Under the pieces are notes generated by a model, which saw only the letters and a list, made by a program, of their open reading frames with translations, was not told the origin of the DNA and searched no databases. From Actinomyces sp. (GTDB lineage Bacteria; Actinomycetota; Actinomycetes; Actinomycetales; Actinomycetaceae): 64,000 nt of DNA. Positions 38,772 through 48,581 of this stretch are shown piece by piece. Each line of letters begins with the position of its first letter. Within the stretch, counting starts at the first letter, position 1. The stretch covers positions 18,709 to 82,708 of the forward strand of contig NZ_JARKVC010000032.1 of NCBI RefSeq assembly GCF_029851875.1. The letters run 5' to 3'. The translations under genes were made by a program, and so were the position numbers.

Positions 38772-40202
38772 ATGAGAACTATCGACGTCGCACCCCTGCC
38801 CCTGTCGGACCTGGAGAGCCACCTCGACGAGGTCGCGATCCGCCGTCTGTACGACGGCGTCGCCGCAGCCCACGGACTGCTGGACGGCCGCACCGTGTGG
38901 ACCGTGACGCCGTCGGCCGCCGCGGAGGCAGGACCGGCCCAGACCGTGGCCCCGCTGGTCGGCTACGCGCGCGGGCTGGGCATTGACGCCCGGTGGCTCA
39001 CGCTTGACGCCCCCGCCGAGTTCCTGACCGTCACCGCGCGGCTCAACGCCGCCCTCCACGGCTCGCACGGCGACGGGGGCAAGCTCGCCGACAAGCAGCG
39101 GGACCTCTACGAGCACGTCCTGGCCTCCAACGCCGAGAACGTGGTGGAGGACGTGCGCGAGGGGGACGTCGTCATCCTCCACGACCCAGCCACCGCCGGG
39201 CTCTCCCGTGCCTTCCACCAGGCCGGGGCGACCGTCGTCTGGCGGTGCCACGTGGGCGCGACCGACGCCGGCGAGGAGGGGCAGCGGGCCTGGGCCTTCC
39301 TCGACCGCTACCTCGAGGACGCCGACCTCGTCGTCGCCTCGCGCGCGGAGTACCTGCCGCCCTACGCCGAGGAGGAGCGCTGCGCCGTCGTCGCCCCCTC
39401 GATCAACCCCGACTCCCCCAAGAACCGCGTGCTCGACATGGACGAGGCCGCCTCGGTAGTGCGCCTGACCGGGTTCTTTGACGGGCAGCCGCCCTTCGAC
39501 GCCGTTCCCTTCATCCGCGAGGACGGTCGGCCGGACGCCTTCCGGGGCCTGGGCGAGGACGCCCCGAGCGGGCCCGCCGCCGGCGCGCCCGTACCCGAGG
39601 GCGCCAAGGTGGTGACCCAGGTCCAGCGCTGGGACCCGCTCAAGGGCGGTCTGGAGCTCATCGAGGCCTTCGCCTCCCAGATCGAGACCCTGCCGAGCGA
39701 CGCGCACCTGGTCCTGGCTGGGCCCACGCCCGATCCTGCGCGCGAGCCCGGTGCCGCGCGGACCCTGGAGGAGATCACGGAACGGGTCTCTACCCTGCCG
39801 GAGTCCGTGGCCTGCCGGATCCACGTGCTCGTCATCCCTGCCTCGGACCGTGAGGTCAACGCGACGATCGTCAACGCCCTGCAGCGGGTGAGCGCGGTGG
39901 TCACGCAGCGCTCGCGCGTGGAGGCCTTCGGGCTGACGGTGGCTGAGGCGATGTGGAAGAAGGCTGCCGTGGTAGGTAGCGCGGTCGGCGGCATCCAGGA
40001 CCAGATCAAGGACGGGGTCTCCGGCGTGCTGGTGGCGGCTGACGACGCTGCCGGGTGGGCCGAGGCCGTGCGTGACCTGCTGCTGTTCAGCGAGCGGGCG
40101 CGCGAGATGGGGGAGGAGGCGCACGAGGCGGTGCGCCGGGACTACCTGCCTGATCGTCACCTCATGGAGGTTTTCAACGTCATCGCCCAGGCCGCAGTCT
40201 GA
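38772..40202 (+). CDS. Trehalose synthase (TreT-like) GT4 glycosyltransferase
   Basis: VILHDPATAGLSRAFHQAGATVVWRCHVGA; VTQVQRWDPLKGGLELIEAF; VTQRSRVEAFGLTVAEAMWKKAAVVGSAVGGIQDQI. Confidence 0.8.
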   Translation: MRTIDVAPLPLSDLESHLDEVAIRRLYDGVAAAHGLLDGRTVWTVTPSAAAEAGPAQTVAPLVGYARGLGIDARWLTLDAPAEFLTVTARLNAALHGSHGDGGKLADKQRDLYEHVLASNAENVVEDVREGDVVILHDPATAGLSRAFHQAGATVVWRCHVGATDAGEEGQRAWAFLDRYLEDADLVVASRAEYLPPYAEEERCAVVAPSINPDSPKNRVLDMDEAASVVRLTGFFDGQPPFDAVPFIREDGRPDAFRGLGEDAPSGPAAGAPVPEGAKVVTQVQRWDPLKGGLELIEAFASQIETLPSDAHLVLAGPTPDPAREPGAARTLEEITERVSTLPESVACRIHVLVIPASDREVNATIVNALQRVSAVVTQRSRVEAFGLTVAEAMWKKAAVVGSAVGGIQDQIKDGVSGVLVAADDAAGWAEAVRDLLLFSERAREMGEEAHEAVRRDYLPDRHLMEVFNVIAQAAV

Positions 40203-40268
40203 GCGGGTGCGCGGGAGGCACGGCGGGCACGCAGGCACGGGCGTGCGGGTGCATGCAGTCTGAGCGGG
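40194..40268. repeat. Short direct repeat GCAGTCTGAGCGGG (40194-40207 and 40255-40268) spanning the treT-like stop codon
   Basis: Two identical 14-nt copies 61 bp apart. Confidence 0.6.
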
Positions 40269-40329
40269 CGGCGCAGGCGTTCAGGTGTGCGGGTGCGCAA
40301 GCCTGGTCTGGGGTTCCCCTCGGCTCTCG

Positions 40330-40504
40330 TCGTTTGAGGCCCGCAACCGTCCGCACCCACCTGCCCAGCCCCACACATCCCTCGCTTCAGGCTCTGAACA
40401 GTCGATCCCCGCACCCACCGCAACCAAGCCGACTGTTCCCAGCCTGAAACGACGACCCTGACCAGCCCTGGACACCCAAACCGACTGTCCAGGGCCTGAA
40501 CCGA
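40330..40504. repeat. 175-bp palindromic element, copy 1 (arms F-F-R-R)
   Basis: 22-nt arms at 40330, 40382 (TCGCTTCAGGCTCTGAACAGTC), 40431 and 40483 (GACTGTTC..GCCTGAA.CGA); spacing 52/49/52. Confidence 0.8.
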
Positions 40505-40554
40505 CGTCGTCATCACAGACGCGCGCACTGGCCCGGGCTCCACAGGCAGCTCCC

Positions 40555-41657
40555 ATGACACCCCTGTCCACAGCCCTCGCCATGCACCTTGGCATTCCCG
40601 CCCCACCGCGTTGCACGCTGGGGCACATGAGCAGCGTTCCGCCTCCTCCAGCAGTGCCGCAGCTGACCTTGACCACCCTGCGCGACGACGCACGAGCGAT
40701 TGTCGAGACCGGCGCGGTCAAGATCATGCGCGGCGTCTATCTCCACCCCGAGCCGAAGCTCGCACCGTGGGAACAGCGTCGCGAGGCAACACTCGCACGG
40801 GCGGCAGCCGCGCTGCACACACCCGTCCGCCGTGTGCCTGACACACGAGGCTGCAGCAGTCGCGCACGGATACACCTGTCTGGCGGCAGAGCCCGACATT
40901 CGTATCGCCGTCCCGAAGGTCCCCACCGGCGGTCGACGTCTCCTACCTACGCTGACATACACCGCTGAGGACGGTCGCACGTTCCACGGGCGGGAGGTCT
41001 CACTCGTGCGAAGCACGCGGCTTCCTCGGTCAGATGAGATCGAGGTCGTCGGCGGCCTCAGAGTGACCAGCCCGGCCCTCACCGCACTGGACTGCGCCTG
41101 TGACCTGCCAGCGCGCGAGGCGATCTGCGTCGTGGACTCCATCTTCCGCAAGATCTGCGAGGCGGATCGGTTCACACGCACCTGATCTCGGGCCAACACC
41201 CGAGGAGCTGCGCGCCACGCTCCTGACCATGCTGGAGCGTTACCCACGACGTCCTGGCCTCCGTCGTGCGCGCGCGGTCCTCGCCATCGCGAGCCCGTTC
41301 TCAGAGTCCCCAGGTGAGAGCATCCTGCGGTGGGCCGTACACGCGGCTGGTTTGCCCATGGCTGTCCCTCAGCTGTGCTGGCAGGGTCGGGAGGACTCGA
41401 CGACCTTCTTCCTTGACCTGGGCTGGGAGGCACACAAGCTAGGACTGGAGTTTGACGGTTATGCCAAGTACGGCCAGGCCAAGGACCTCCGTGCCGAGAA
41501 GTCTCGCGAGATGCGGCTACACCGCGATGGGTGGCGCATCGAGCGCTTTGAGTGGTCAGAGCTCAAGAAGCCACACGAGCTCACTGCCCGTCTGACATCT
41601 TTGTTCCCTGCCGACGTCGTGCGCAACGCGCGCCCGGTCCGGGACCTGTGGCTCTAG
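40555..41657 (+). pseudogene. AbiEi-like / DUF559-type protein interrupted by two frameshifts
   Basis: Coding signal passes through three frames: LTTLRDDARAIVETGAVKIMRGVYLHPEP...AALHT | PSAVCLTHEAAAVAHGYTCLAAEPDIRIAV...FRKICEADRFT | APDLGPTPEELRATL...FFLDLGWEAHKLGLEFDGYAKYG...RDGWRIERFEWSELKKP. Confidence 0.7.
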
Positions 41658-41693
41658 GCCTGAAGTGACGGCCCGGACGCACCTGGGCCCCTG

Positions 41694-41868
41694 CCGCCTC
41701 AGGCCCCAAACCCTCCACGCCCACCCCACCGGCCACACAGCCCCCTCGCTTCAGGCCCGCAACAGTCAATCCCCACGCCCACCGCAACCACACCGACTGT
41801 TCCCGGCCTAAAGCGACAACCCGCCCCGACCCAGGACACCCACACCGACAGTCCACGACCTAAAGCGA
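41694..41868. repeat. 175-bp palindromic element, copy 2 (arms F-F-R-R)
   Basis: 22-nt arms at 41694, 41746 (TCGCTTCAGGCCCGCAACAGTC), 41795 (GACTGTTCCCGGCCTAAAGCGA), 41847; spacing 52/49/52 as in copy 1. Confidence 0.8.
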
Positions 41869-42302
41869 CACGCTGGACGCGCCTAGGAACCGGGCAGACG
41901 CAATCACCAGCACACTTATCCACAGATTCTGTCCACAGCCTTGTGCACAGAATCCCCAGAGCGGGGAAATGACGCCACTCGCCTTGTGGCTACCGGCCGA
42001 CGACCCACCCGACCCCACCCGGAGACCCCGTCGGGCGCGCCACACACCTCACCCGCGCCGCTATTACCTACGATTCTCAACCACGTCAAATCGTTGAAAT
42101 GGCGCGGTTCTCCTCAGCGAAATACGCCTCGGCACATCACTACCCTCCGCACTGGCGACTCTCGATCCTTGTAACGACGCCAAGATCCATAGACCGCCGG
42201 AAGCACCTAGGACGATCGTCTCCTCACCTGCCGTTCGGGGTCGATGCTGAGGACTTTCCCACAGCACATGTGGACGACTGTGGACTATCTGTGACGATGC
42301 TG

Positions 42303-43454
42303 CTACTTCGTCGTCCGTACGGCCGTGTCGAGAACCAGAGAGGCGGCCCCCAAGGCTGCCGCGGTCCCTGAGCTGGGCGACAGGCGGATCTCCATCGGCC
42401 CGCGAACGCCCGCACCAAAGCGCAGTGCCAGCTCCTCCTCCAGCACCGGCAGGTAGAAGGCCCCAGCGGCGCCCGCGCTCGGTCCGGTGAGCACCACCGT
42501 CGCCACGTCCAGGACGTTGACCACCGAGCGCACCGCTACCGCCAGCGCCCGCGCCGACTCGGCCAGCAGCCCCTGCGCCGCCAGGTCTCCGGCCTGCGCC
42601 GCACGCGCCACAGCCGCAAAGTCCGCCTCGACGCTCCCGCGCGCACCGGGCTGGGGCCCGAGCCCCGCGGAGCACGCCAGGCTCTCCTGGGCACCAGCCC
42701 GCCTGACCACGGACACCGGCCCGCCCACAGCCTCCAGACAGCCGCGCGCGCCGCACGAGCACACTGGCCCAGCCAGCTCTACGCACACGTGGCCGAGCTC
42801 ACCCTCGCCCTGGTTGACTCCGCGCTGCAGCCGGCCGCCAGCCAGGTAGCCGCTACCGATCCCAGCCCCCAGGTAGACCACGAGCGCGTCATCGGTACTG
42901 CCGGCCGGCGAGACCCACCACTCCCCCACTGCCGCCGCCGAGGCGTCGTTGTCAAACAGGACCGGCAGCCCCAGGACGCTGGTCTGTCGCGCCTGCTGAC
43001 TCGCCAGGATCTCCGCGCGCACCGAGTCGGAGCCGACGACGCCAACCCCCAGCACCCGCTCGCGCGGCACCCCAGCACCCGTGAGAAGCTCGTCAACCGC
43101 CTGCGCCAGCGCCTGTAACCACTGGCTGCTGCCCAGGTCGCACGGGCGCCGCGTTCGCGCCACCACCGCCCCCAGGAGGTTGGCGAGAACCAGCACCATG
43201 TCGCACCGGGTGAGGTGGACGCCGACGGCGTAGCGCGCGTCAGGCACGACCTGGACGAAGGTGCGGGGCTTGCCGCCCGTCGAGCGCGCACGGCCGCTCT
43301 CCTCGACCAGACCCTCCTCCATCAGATGGCGTACCAGGGTGGAGATGGTGGCGCCAGTCAGGCCGGTGCGCTCGGCCAGGCCCGCACGCGATGCCCGCCC
43401 CGAGGCGCGCACGAGGTCAAAGACGAGCGCCCTGGTGTCCACGCCCCTGGCCAT
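42303..43454 (-). CDS. ROK family transcriptional regulator (HTH + ROK)
   Basis: SRAGLAERTGLTGATISTLVRHLMEEGLVEESG; GVNQGEGELGHVCVE; CSCGARGCLEAVGG. Confidence 0.9.
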   Translation of the reverse strand: MARGVDTRALVFDLVRASGRASRAGLAERTGLTGATISTLVRHLMEEGLVEESGRARSTGGKPRTFVQVVPDARYAVGVHLTRCDMVLVLANLLGAVVARTRRPCDLGSSQWLQALAQAVDELLTGAGVPRERVLGVGVVGSDSVRAEILASQQARQTSVLGLPVLFDNDASAAAVGEWWVSPAGSTDDALVVYLGAGIGSGYLAGGRLQRGVNQGEGELGHVCVELAGPVCSCGARGCLEAVGGPVSVVRRAGAQESLACSAGLGPQPGARGSVEADFAAVARAAQAGDLAAQGLLAESARALAVAVRSVVNVLDVATVVLTGPSAGAAGAFYLPVLEEELALRFGAGVRGPMEIRLSPSSGTAAALGAASLVLDTAVRTTK

Positions 43455-43631
43455 CGTCCCTCCCTCATCGTGTCCGTGGACCCTAGCGCCGGCACCTGTG
43501 CTGGTGCCAGCGCGGGCCCGACCCTGTCACCGGTTAGTCACAGCGCGCTCTAGACTGACCAGGCGCCCGCTGCAGTGCAAGGATCGCACTCATCAGGCCC
43601 CGCCTGCACCCTCAACGCCCAAGGAGCACCC

Positions 43632-44480
43632 ATGGCGACCGCGACCCACCGCTGGGGCATGGTGCTGGACCGGCCTCGCGGCCTGTACACCGCCGAGTCC
43701 TACTACGCCGAGGTCACCGACGGCATCGAGGAGGTCCTGCACGAGACCGCCGTGACCTTCTTCCTCCACCAGGTCTCCAGCATGGAGGAGGAGATCGCCG
43801 CCTACCAGCGTTGGGCCCGTGAGCGCTTCGTGGACGGCGTCATCATCGTGGACCTGGTCGACGACGACCCCCGCCCACCGCTGCTGGAGCGCCTGGGACT
43901 GCGCGCCCTGTACGCCGGAGCCGACACTCCGCCGTCGGGCTCTAGCGCCCTGACAAGTAAGAACGCTGAGTGGACCCGCACCGTCCTCACTCCCCTGGTC
44001 CAGGCCGGCCACCATCACATCGCGCGCGTGAGCGGCCCCGCGAGGCTGGTTCACACCCGCGTGCGCACCGAGGCCGCCGGAAGCTTTGCCAGCGAGCACG
44101 GCGTGGAGCTGACGACGCTCGAGGGCGACTACTCCGCCGCCTCCGGCCGGGAGGCGACTCGTGCCCTGCTGCAGCTCGATCCGAGGCCCACCGCCATCAT
44201 CTATGACAACGACACCATGGCCCTGGCCGGTATCGCCACCGCGCGCGAGATGGGCGTCCCGGTCCCCGAGCAGCTGAGCGTAGCCGCCTGGGACGACTCG
44301 CTGTCCTGCCGTCTCGCGCACCCGCCGGTGGCTGCGCTGACGGACAACTCCCACGAGCTCGGCCGCCTCATCGCCCAGGCGCTGCTGCTCCTGGACGAGG
44401 GCGAGACCCGCGTCCTCCTGCCGCACCCGCAGCGACGCTGGCTGGCCAGAGGCTCGGTGGGGCCGGTGGCGTCTCGGTGA
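43632..44480 (+). CDS. LacI-type periplasmic-binding-like sensor protein lacking an HTH domain
   Basis: HRWGMVLDRPRG...VDGVIIVDLVDDDPR; PTAIIYDNDTMALAGIATAREMGVPVPEQLSVAAWDDS; no HTH coding upstream. Confidence 0.8.
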   Translation: MATATHRWGMVLDRPRGLYTAESYYAEVTDGIEEVLHETAVTFFLHQVSSMEEEIAAYQRWARERFVDGVIIVDLVDDDPRPPLLERLGLRALYAGADTPPSGSSALTSKNAEWTRTVLTPLVQAGHHHIARVSGPARLVHTRVRTEAAGSFASEHGVELTTLEGDYSAASGREATRALLQLDPRPTAIIYDNDTMALAGIATAREMGVPVPEQLSVAAWDDSLSCRLAHPPVAALTDNSHELGRLIAQALLLLDEGETRVLLPHPQRRWLARGSVGPVASR

Positions 44481-44522
44481 GGACGGCGTCGCCCGCCGCC
44501 TTCCACGACACCACCGGCTGGC

Positions 44523-47012
44523 TCAGCCGGCCAGGTCGTTGGCGCTGCGCAGCACCGGCCAGGAGCCGAGCACCGAGGGATCGTCCAGTTCCGGGCCCCG
44601 GACGGTGAAGGTCGCCGTCTCACCGGGCAGGAGGGTGACCAGCATGTCGTCGACGACGGCGCCGGGCAGCACCTCATCGGCCGTCAGCGCGAGGTCACGC
44701 AGCAGGACCTGCGCCGTCACCTCGACCCGGTAGCCGTCCTCGACCCGGTCCACCGCTACCTGCGCCTGGGGCGCCGGGAGCCCGGCCTCGCGGTCGGTGG
44801 AGGTGAACCACACGGCCCGTCGCACGCCGTCGGCCTCGGCCACGAGGAAGCCGTCCGCCTCCAGCGGCGCCGCCACGAGGACGGCCGTCGAGGAGGCCGG
44901 CGCCGTGCTGAGATCCAGCGTCTCCCAGACCACCTCACCGCCGTGGCGCGACCCGCGACCGAGGCGAACCTGGGCGTTCCAGGGCTGGCGCAGGTTGTTG
45001 ACCGCCGCCAGGCGCACCTGCCCCGGCCCTGCTGGCTGGAGCACGAGCATCCGCTCCTCGTGGGCGTGACGCATGGCGTACCAGCCGGGCTTGCGCACAC
45101 CGGCGCTGTCCACCACAGCCCAGGAGATGACCGGCCAGCAGTCGTTGAGCTGCCAGATCACCGAGCCGGTGCACAGCGGCTGGATGGAGCGGAAGTGGCT
45201 GATGCCAAAGTGGAGGGCCCGGGCCTGGTTGAGCTGGGTGGCCCAGTGCCAGCGGCGGAAGTCGGCCGGCTCAGTGAGGTGGTTGTCGATGCCGCGCTGG
45301 AGCTTGGCGAAGCCGTTGTCCGCCTTCTGGTGGACGGCCAGCTGGGCGCCGTCGCGCGAGAGCGGGGAGTCGTGCACTGAGGCGAGCAGGGTCGAGTAGG
45401 CCATGGGCCCGCCAAAGCCGAACTCGGAGGCGAAGCGCGGGGCGTGGTCGGCGTAGTGGAGGTAGTCGAGCTCGTTCCACACGTCCCACACGTGGGTGTC
45501 GCCGTCGGTGTCGTTGTTGGCCTCAGCCTGCGGGTCGGGGCAGAAGGGGCTGGCTGGGACGTAGGGCGTGGTGGGGTCGAGCTCGGCCACGATCGCCGGC
45601 AGCAGCTCGCGGTAGTAGCCCAGCCCCCAGGTACGCTCCCCCAGACGCTCCTTCCAGCCCCAGCTCTGGTAGCCGGTCTCGTTCTCGTTGTTGCCGCACC
45701 ACAGGGCCAGGCTCGCGCGCCCGCCGATCCGTCCCACCGCCTGGCGCGCCTCGATGAGGACCGTCTGGCGCAGCCAGTCCTCCTCGGCGTAAGCGGCGCA
45801 GGCGAAGGCGAAGTCCTGCCACACGAGCAGGCCGAGCTCGTCAGTGGCGTCGTAGAAGTCCTCGGACTCGTACAGGCCGCCGCCCCACACGCGCACGAGG
45901 TTGCAGCCGCCGTCGACGGCGTCCGTCAACGCCCGGCGGTAGTCGGCGGCAGTGACGCGAGTGAAGAAGACGTCGTCGGGGATCCAGTTGACGCCCTTGA
46001 CGAGGATGAGCTCGCCGTTGACCAGCAGCCGCAGAGGCGCGCCGACCTCGTCGGGGGTCAGGTCGGTCCCCATGTGGCGGAAGCCGACCTTGCGGCTCCA
46101 GACCGGCTCGCCGTCGACGCTCAGGACCGAGTCGTACAGCGGCTGCTCGCCGTAGCCTCGCGGCCACCACACCTGCGGCTCGGCCACGCGCGCCTCCAGG
46201 ACCACCTCGCTGACGCCCGGCTCGCTCACAGTGGCCGTGACCGTCTGGCCGCCGACGGCGTAGCTCAGACGCGTGGGCGCCTCGCCCTCCGCCCGCTCGA
46301 CCTGAGCGGTCAGGCGGGCGAGGCCGATCAGTCCGCCCTGGCCCGCGGTCACCGGTGCGGCGAGCGGCTCGCCTCCCGCGCCCAGCAGGTCGACGCCCAC
46401 ACGCACCTCTCGCAGACGCGAGCCACTCCAGCGCTCCAGCCGTACCGGCTTCCAGATGCCGGCGGTGACGGTGACGGGGCCCCAGTCCCACCCGAAGGAG
46501 CAGGAGGCCTTGCGCACCATGGAGAAGGGCACAGGATAGGCGGTGGGGTAGTCCCCGTAGCGGCGGGCGCGCTCCTCCGCGACGTTGAGGGCCGAGGTGA
46601 AGTCGACGACGAGCTCGTTGCCCTCCTCACGCAGCAGGTGGGTGACGTCGAAGTGGTAGGAGCGGAACTGGTTGTCGGTACGTCCCACCTCGGTGCCGTT
46701 GAGGGTGACGACGGCGATCGTGTCCAGTCCGTCGAAGGCCAGCTCAGCGTGCTCGCCCTCGGCGAGCACCGCGGCGTCGAAGGTGGTGGCGTAGCGCCAG
46801 TCGCAGCGCCACATCCACTTCAGCCTCTCCTCGTTGTCCCCGTCCAGGGGATCGGGGATGAGGCCGGCGTCCAGCAGGTCGGTGTGGACGCACCCGGGGA
46901 CCGTGGCCGGGACGGTGGCGGGCAGGCGGAGGCGGGTGGCGAGGTCAGCGGGCAGCGGACCGTCCAGGAGACTGAGCTGCCAGCCAGAGTCGAGGGTGGT
47001 GGAGGTGAGCAT
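44523..47012 (-). CDS. Glycoside hydrolase family 2, beta-mannosidase-like
   Basis: 829 aa; PATVPGCVHTDLLDAGLIPDP, WMWRCDWRYATTF, GVNWIPDDVFF, NLVRVWGGGLYESEDFYDATDELGLLVWQDFAFACA, LWCGNNENE, FASEFGFGGP. Confidence 0.9.
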   Translation of the reverse strand: MLTSTTLDSGWQLSLLDGPLPADLATRLRLPATVPATVPGCVHTDLLDAGLIPDPLDGDNEERLKWMWRCDWRYATTFDAAVLAEGEHAELAFDGLDTIAVVTLNGTEVGRTDNQFRSYHFDVTHLLREEGNELVVDFTSALNVAEERARRYGDYPTAYPVPFSMVRKASCSFGWDWGPVTVTAGIWKPVRLERWSGSRLREVRVGVDLLGAGGEPLAAPVTAGQGGLIGLARLTAQVERAEGEAPTRLSYAVGGQTVTATVSEPGVSEVVLEARVAEPQVWWPRGYGEQPLYDSVLSVDGEPVWSRKVGFRHMGTDLTPDEVGAPLRLLVNGELILVKGVNWIPDDVFFTRVTAADYRRALTDAVDGGCNLVRVWGGGLYESEDFYDATDELGLLVWQDFAFACAAYAEEDWLRQTVLIEARQAVGRIGGRASLALWCGNNENETGYQSWGWKERLGERTWGLGYYRELLPAIVAELDPTTPYVPASPFCPDPQAEANNDTDGDTHVWDVWNELDYLHYADHAPRFASEFGFGGPMAYSTLLASVHDSPLSRDGAQLAVHQKADNGFAKLQRGIDNHLTEPADFRRWHWATQLNQARALHFGISHFRSIQPLCTGSVIWQLNDCWPVISWAVVDSAGVRKPGWYAMRHAHEERMLVLQPAGPGQVRLAAVNNLRQPWNAQVRLGRGSRHGGEVVWETLDLSTAPASSTAVLVAAPLEADGFLVAEADGVRRAVWFTSTDREAGLPAPQAQVAVDRVEDGYRVEVTAQVLLRDLALTADEVLPGAVVDDMLVTLLPGETATFTVRGPELDDPSVLGSWPVLRSANDLAG

Positions 47013-47073
47013 GGGGCTCCTTCGCAGGTACGTGGTGGACGGGAAGAGGCAGGGACGTGGAGGGAGAGGAAGA

Positions 47074-47751
47074 TCAGCGACAGTGGCGCTGCGTCCAGGC
47101 GCTCCACCACTGCTCAGCGATGAGACGGTGCCCAGCGGGGCCGGGGTGGACCCCGTCGGCGGCGACCGCGGCGGCTCCGACCTGCTCAGCCAGGGCTTCC
47201 ATCGGTTCCTGAAGAGGGACGTAGACGGCCCCTAGCCACGAGGCGACCGCCTCGATCGCGCTGATCCTGGGCTCCAGGTCCTGCGCCCAGTCACGGTCCT
47301 GCCCCACAGCCGGCAGGACGAAGGGTGAGACGAGGACCAGCTGCGTGCCCGCCTCGGCCAGGGGTGCGAGCAGGCTCGCGAGCCGGTCTCGGAAGAGGTC
47401 CGTGGGGGAGAGCATGCCGCAGTCGTAGCGACGCCAGGTGTCATTGATACCGATGTAGACGCTGAGCAGGTCAGGGTGCAGGTCCAGCACGTCGGTGGAC
47501 CAGCGTGCTGCCAGGTCGGCCAGTCGGTCCCCGCCCACTCCGGTGTTGAGGACCTCGACGCCCGCAGGCCCCGTGGCAAGGGGCCCTGCCGCGAGCACGC
47601 TGACGTAGCCCTCCCCCAGATCGTGCGGGTCAGTGTTGTCACGCCGTCCCCACTCGGTGATGGAGTCCCCGGTGAACAGCCAGCGCGAGCGGGGAGGCGT
47701 GCCTGGGTGCGCGCCCGTCGCGGCCAGGGAGGAAGCGGGTGAGCAAGTCAT
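47074..47751 (-). CDS. SGNH/GDSL-type hydrolase (candidate carbohydrate esterase)
   Basis: WLFTGDSITEWGRR, NTGVGGDRLADL, VYIGINDTWRR, DGVHPGPAGHRLIAE. Confidence 0.85.
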   Translation of the reverse strand: MTCSPASSLAATGAHPGTPPRSRWLFTGDSITEWGRRDNTDPHDLGEGYVSVLAAGPLATGPAGVEVLNTGVGGDRLADLAARWSTDVLDLHPDLLSVYIGINDTWRRYDCGMLSPTDLFRDRLASLLAPLAEAGTQLVLVSPFVLPAVGQDRDWAQDLEPRISAIEAVASWLGAVYVPLQEPMEALAEQVGAAAVAADGVHPGPAGHRLIAEQWWSAWTQRHCR

Positions 47752-48581
47752 GCCTGCGCCCCCGCTGCCGTGCGGGCCGCCCGCAGCTCGGCGAGCCGAC
47801 GCTCAGGGTCTGGCGCCGCTGCCCGCAGGGTGCGGGTGTACTCGTGCTGAGGAGACAGGATCACCGAGTCGGCTGGCCCGCGCTCGACCACCTGGCCGCG
47901 ATAGAGCACCATGATCTCGTCAGAGAAGTGACGCGCTGTAGCCAGGTCGTGGGTGATGTAGAGGACGCCGAGCTCTCGCTCCTGCTGGATCTCAGCCAGC
48001 AGGTTGAGCACTCCCAGCCGGATCGAGACGTCCAGCATGGACACCGGCTCGTCCGCGATGAGGATTCCCGGATCAGGAGCCAGGGCGCGTGCGATCGCCA
48101 CTCGCTGGCGCTGACCGCCGGACAGCTCATGGGGCTTGCGCTCGGCGTAGTCCTCCGCCGGGTCCAGGCGCACGTGCCGCAGCAGGCCCAGCACACGCTC
48201 ACGCACCTGCTCGCGGCTCGTCTGCGGGTTGTGGAGCCTGACGGGCCGAGCCAGGTGGTGGCCGATGGAGTGGTAGGGGTTGAGGGAGGCGAAGGGGTCC
48301 TGGAAGACCATCTGGACGATCCCCCGGTAGTCCTTCATCCCGCGCCCGTGGTGGGCCACCGGCTCGCCGTCGATGAGGATCTGCCCGCTGGTGGGGGACT
48401 CCAGCTGAAGCAGGAGCTTGGCGATGGTGGACTTTCCTGAACCGGACTGGCCCACGAGCGCGATGGTCTTGCCGGGCACCAGACGGAAGGAGACATGGTC
48501 GACGGCACGCAGCGTCGTCGTCCTCAGCCCGTTGCGCAACGTGTAGTCCTTGACAAGGTCCTTGGCTTCCAGGACGGTCAT
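47748..48581 (-). CDS. Oligopeptide/dipeptide-type ABC transporter ATP-binding protein (second ATPase)
   Basis: ALVGQSGSGKSTIAKLLLQLESPTSG; ELSGGQRQRVAIARALAPDPGILIADEPVSMLD. Confidence 0.9.
   Translation of the reverse strand: MTVLEAKDLVKDYTLRNGLRTTTLRAVDHVSFRLVPGKTIALVGQSGSGKSTIAKLLLQLESPTSGQILIDGEPVAHHGRGMKDYRGIVQMVFQDPFASLNPYHSIGHHLARPVRLHNPQTSREQVRERVLGLLRHVRLDPAEDYAERKPHELSGGQRQRVAIARALAPDPGILIADEPVSMLDVSIRLGVLNLLAEIQQERELGVLYITHDLATARHFSDEIMVLYRGQVVERGPADSVILSPQHEYTRTLRAAAPDPERRLAELRAARTAAGAQA

Noticed and set aside
40330-41868. CRISPR-like array from regularly spaced 22-nt repeats
   Set aside because: Only four arms per element, alternating to inverted orientation, with inter-arm sequence similar between copies rather than unique spacers; no cas genes.
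45444-47123. 559-aa plus-strand ORF
   Set aside because: Antisense to the GH2 beta-mannosidase; no family motifs.
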